In this document: positions 14,433-14,663 of the stretch, in pieces
Layout: every line of letters begins with the position of its first letter
Numbering within the stretch: position 1 is the stretch's first letter
NCBI GenBank assembly: GCA_964642165.1
Contig: CAZXOC010000191.1
Coordinates: 1 to 14,663, forward strand
Source of the DNA: CAYRVX01 sp964642165
GTDB taxonomy: Bacteria > Planctomycetota > Phycisphaerae > SM23-33
Length of the DNA stretch: 14,663 bases
Direction: 5' to 3'
Position numbers and translations under genes: made by a program
Notes under the pieces: model-generated
The model's database searches: none
Told to the model about the DNA's origin: nothing
Seen by the model: only the letters and a program-made list of their open reading frames with translations

Positions 14433-14457
14433 CGCGGGCCCTACTCCGGGGCCCGCG
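14433..14457. terminator. Second perfect hairpin, overlapping the end of the right-edge gene
   Basis: CGCGGGCCC (14433-14441) and GGGCCCGCG (14449-14457) are perfect inverted copies with a 7-nt loop. It directly abuts the 12-bp hairpin. The TAG stop of the minus-strand gene (14443-14441) falls at the edge of its loop, so the stem also encodes the last residues of that protein. It probably stabilises or terminates transcripts from the right. Confidence 0.5.
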
Positions 14458-14663
14458 CGCCGCCCGCCGGGATCCACGGCGGCCAGTTGGGGTCGGCCTC
14501 GAGCCGCTCCAGCAGCACGTGGGCCCACACGGAGTCATAGAGGGGCAGAACGGTGCTCCAGGCGTAGTGGCCGCGCTCGACGGACTTGCGCAGGTGCTCC
14601 CTGGCCCCTTGGCGGTCGCCGTGGGCGAGGCGCTCCAGGCCAACCAGGTAGCGCCCCACGAGG
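14441..14663 (-). CDS. C-terminal end of a TPR-like protein, possibly a Ser/Thr kinase (5' part outside window)
   Basis: The frame is open from the TAG at 14441-14443 to the right edge, so only the last 74 or so residues are visible. A GTG at 14659 could act as a start, but no clear ribosome site can be seen in the few bases beyond it, and a gene running in from the right is more likely. The visible part has a TPR-like helical unit (GLERLAHGDRQGAREHLRKS), then YAWSTVLPLYDSVWAHVLLERLE and ends DPNWPPWIPAGGARAPE. In my recollection, an AREH-type helix followed by a DPxWPPWI tail is typical of the C-termini of planctomycete serine/threonine kinases and TPR proteins. The kinase domain itself, if present, is outside the window. 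Confidence 0.6.
   Translation of the reverse strand, partial: LVGRYLVGLERLAHGDRQGAREHLRKSVERGHYAWSTVLPLYDSVWAHVLLERLEADPNWPPWIPAGGARAPE

Noticed and set aside
1..14663. CRISPR arrays, tRNA or rRNA genes, insertion sequence ends
   Set aside because: No regularly spaced repeats with unique spacers, no tRNA-like cloverleaf or rRNA sequence, and no transposase or terminal inverted repeats were found by eye.

Overview
The window is very GC-rich DNA from a bacterium that is probably a planctomycete or another PVC-group lineage. This is an inference from gene content. The pointers are a two-domain exported esterase of the planctomycete/verrucomicrobial acetylxylan-esterase type, several glycoside hydrolases in a row, a very large BTAD-cyclase-STAND-TPR regulator, and at the right edge a TPR-like C-terminus ending near a WPPWI motif, which I associate with planctomycete kinase/TPR proteins. 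No RNA genes, insertion sequences or CRISPR arrays were seen.

Left two thirds (1-9553): carbohydrate degradation. A secreted two-domain esterase (minus strand, cut by the left edge) diverges from a cytoplasmic GH2 beta-galactosidase (2500-5682), which is followed after 2 nt by a small flavin reductase-like protein (5685-6275). These two genes meet an opposing operon tail to tail, sharing a CTAG that holds both stop codons. The opposing operon is a GH3 enzyme of the beta-xylosidase/arabinofuranosidase-like clade (7439-9553) followed by an exported GH76 endo-alpha-mannanase-like enzyme (6272-7420). Together they look like a small polysaccharide-utilisation island acting on an acetylated hemicellulose or mixed glycan. 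No transporter or SusC/D pair is in view.

Middle to right (9554-14372): regulation. Diverging from the GH3-GH76 operon is a 1241-residue SARP-type regulator with a winged helix and BTAD, a degenerate class III cyclase domain, a STAND/NB-ARC-like ATPase and TPRs with an exact 120-bp DNA period. The 176-bp divergent intergenic region carries two oppositely facing promoter-like elements with the same -35-like hexamer (TTGCAT) and the same 16-bp spacer. Downstream of the regulator, a 374-bp leader holds three CTGTA-type direct repeats at 10-11 bp spacing just upstream of a -10-like hexamer. That is the layout expected of a SARP operator. It precedes a gene for a small exported beta-rich protein of unknown function (13830-14372).

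Right edge: two strong back-to-back hairpins separate this gene from the C-terminal end of a gene on the opposite strand (14441 to the edge).
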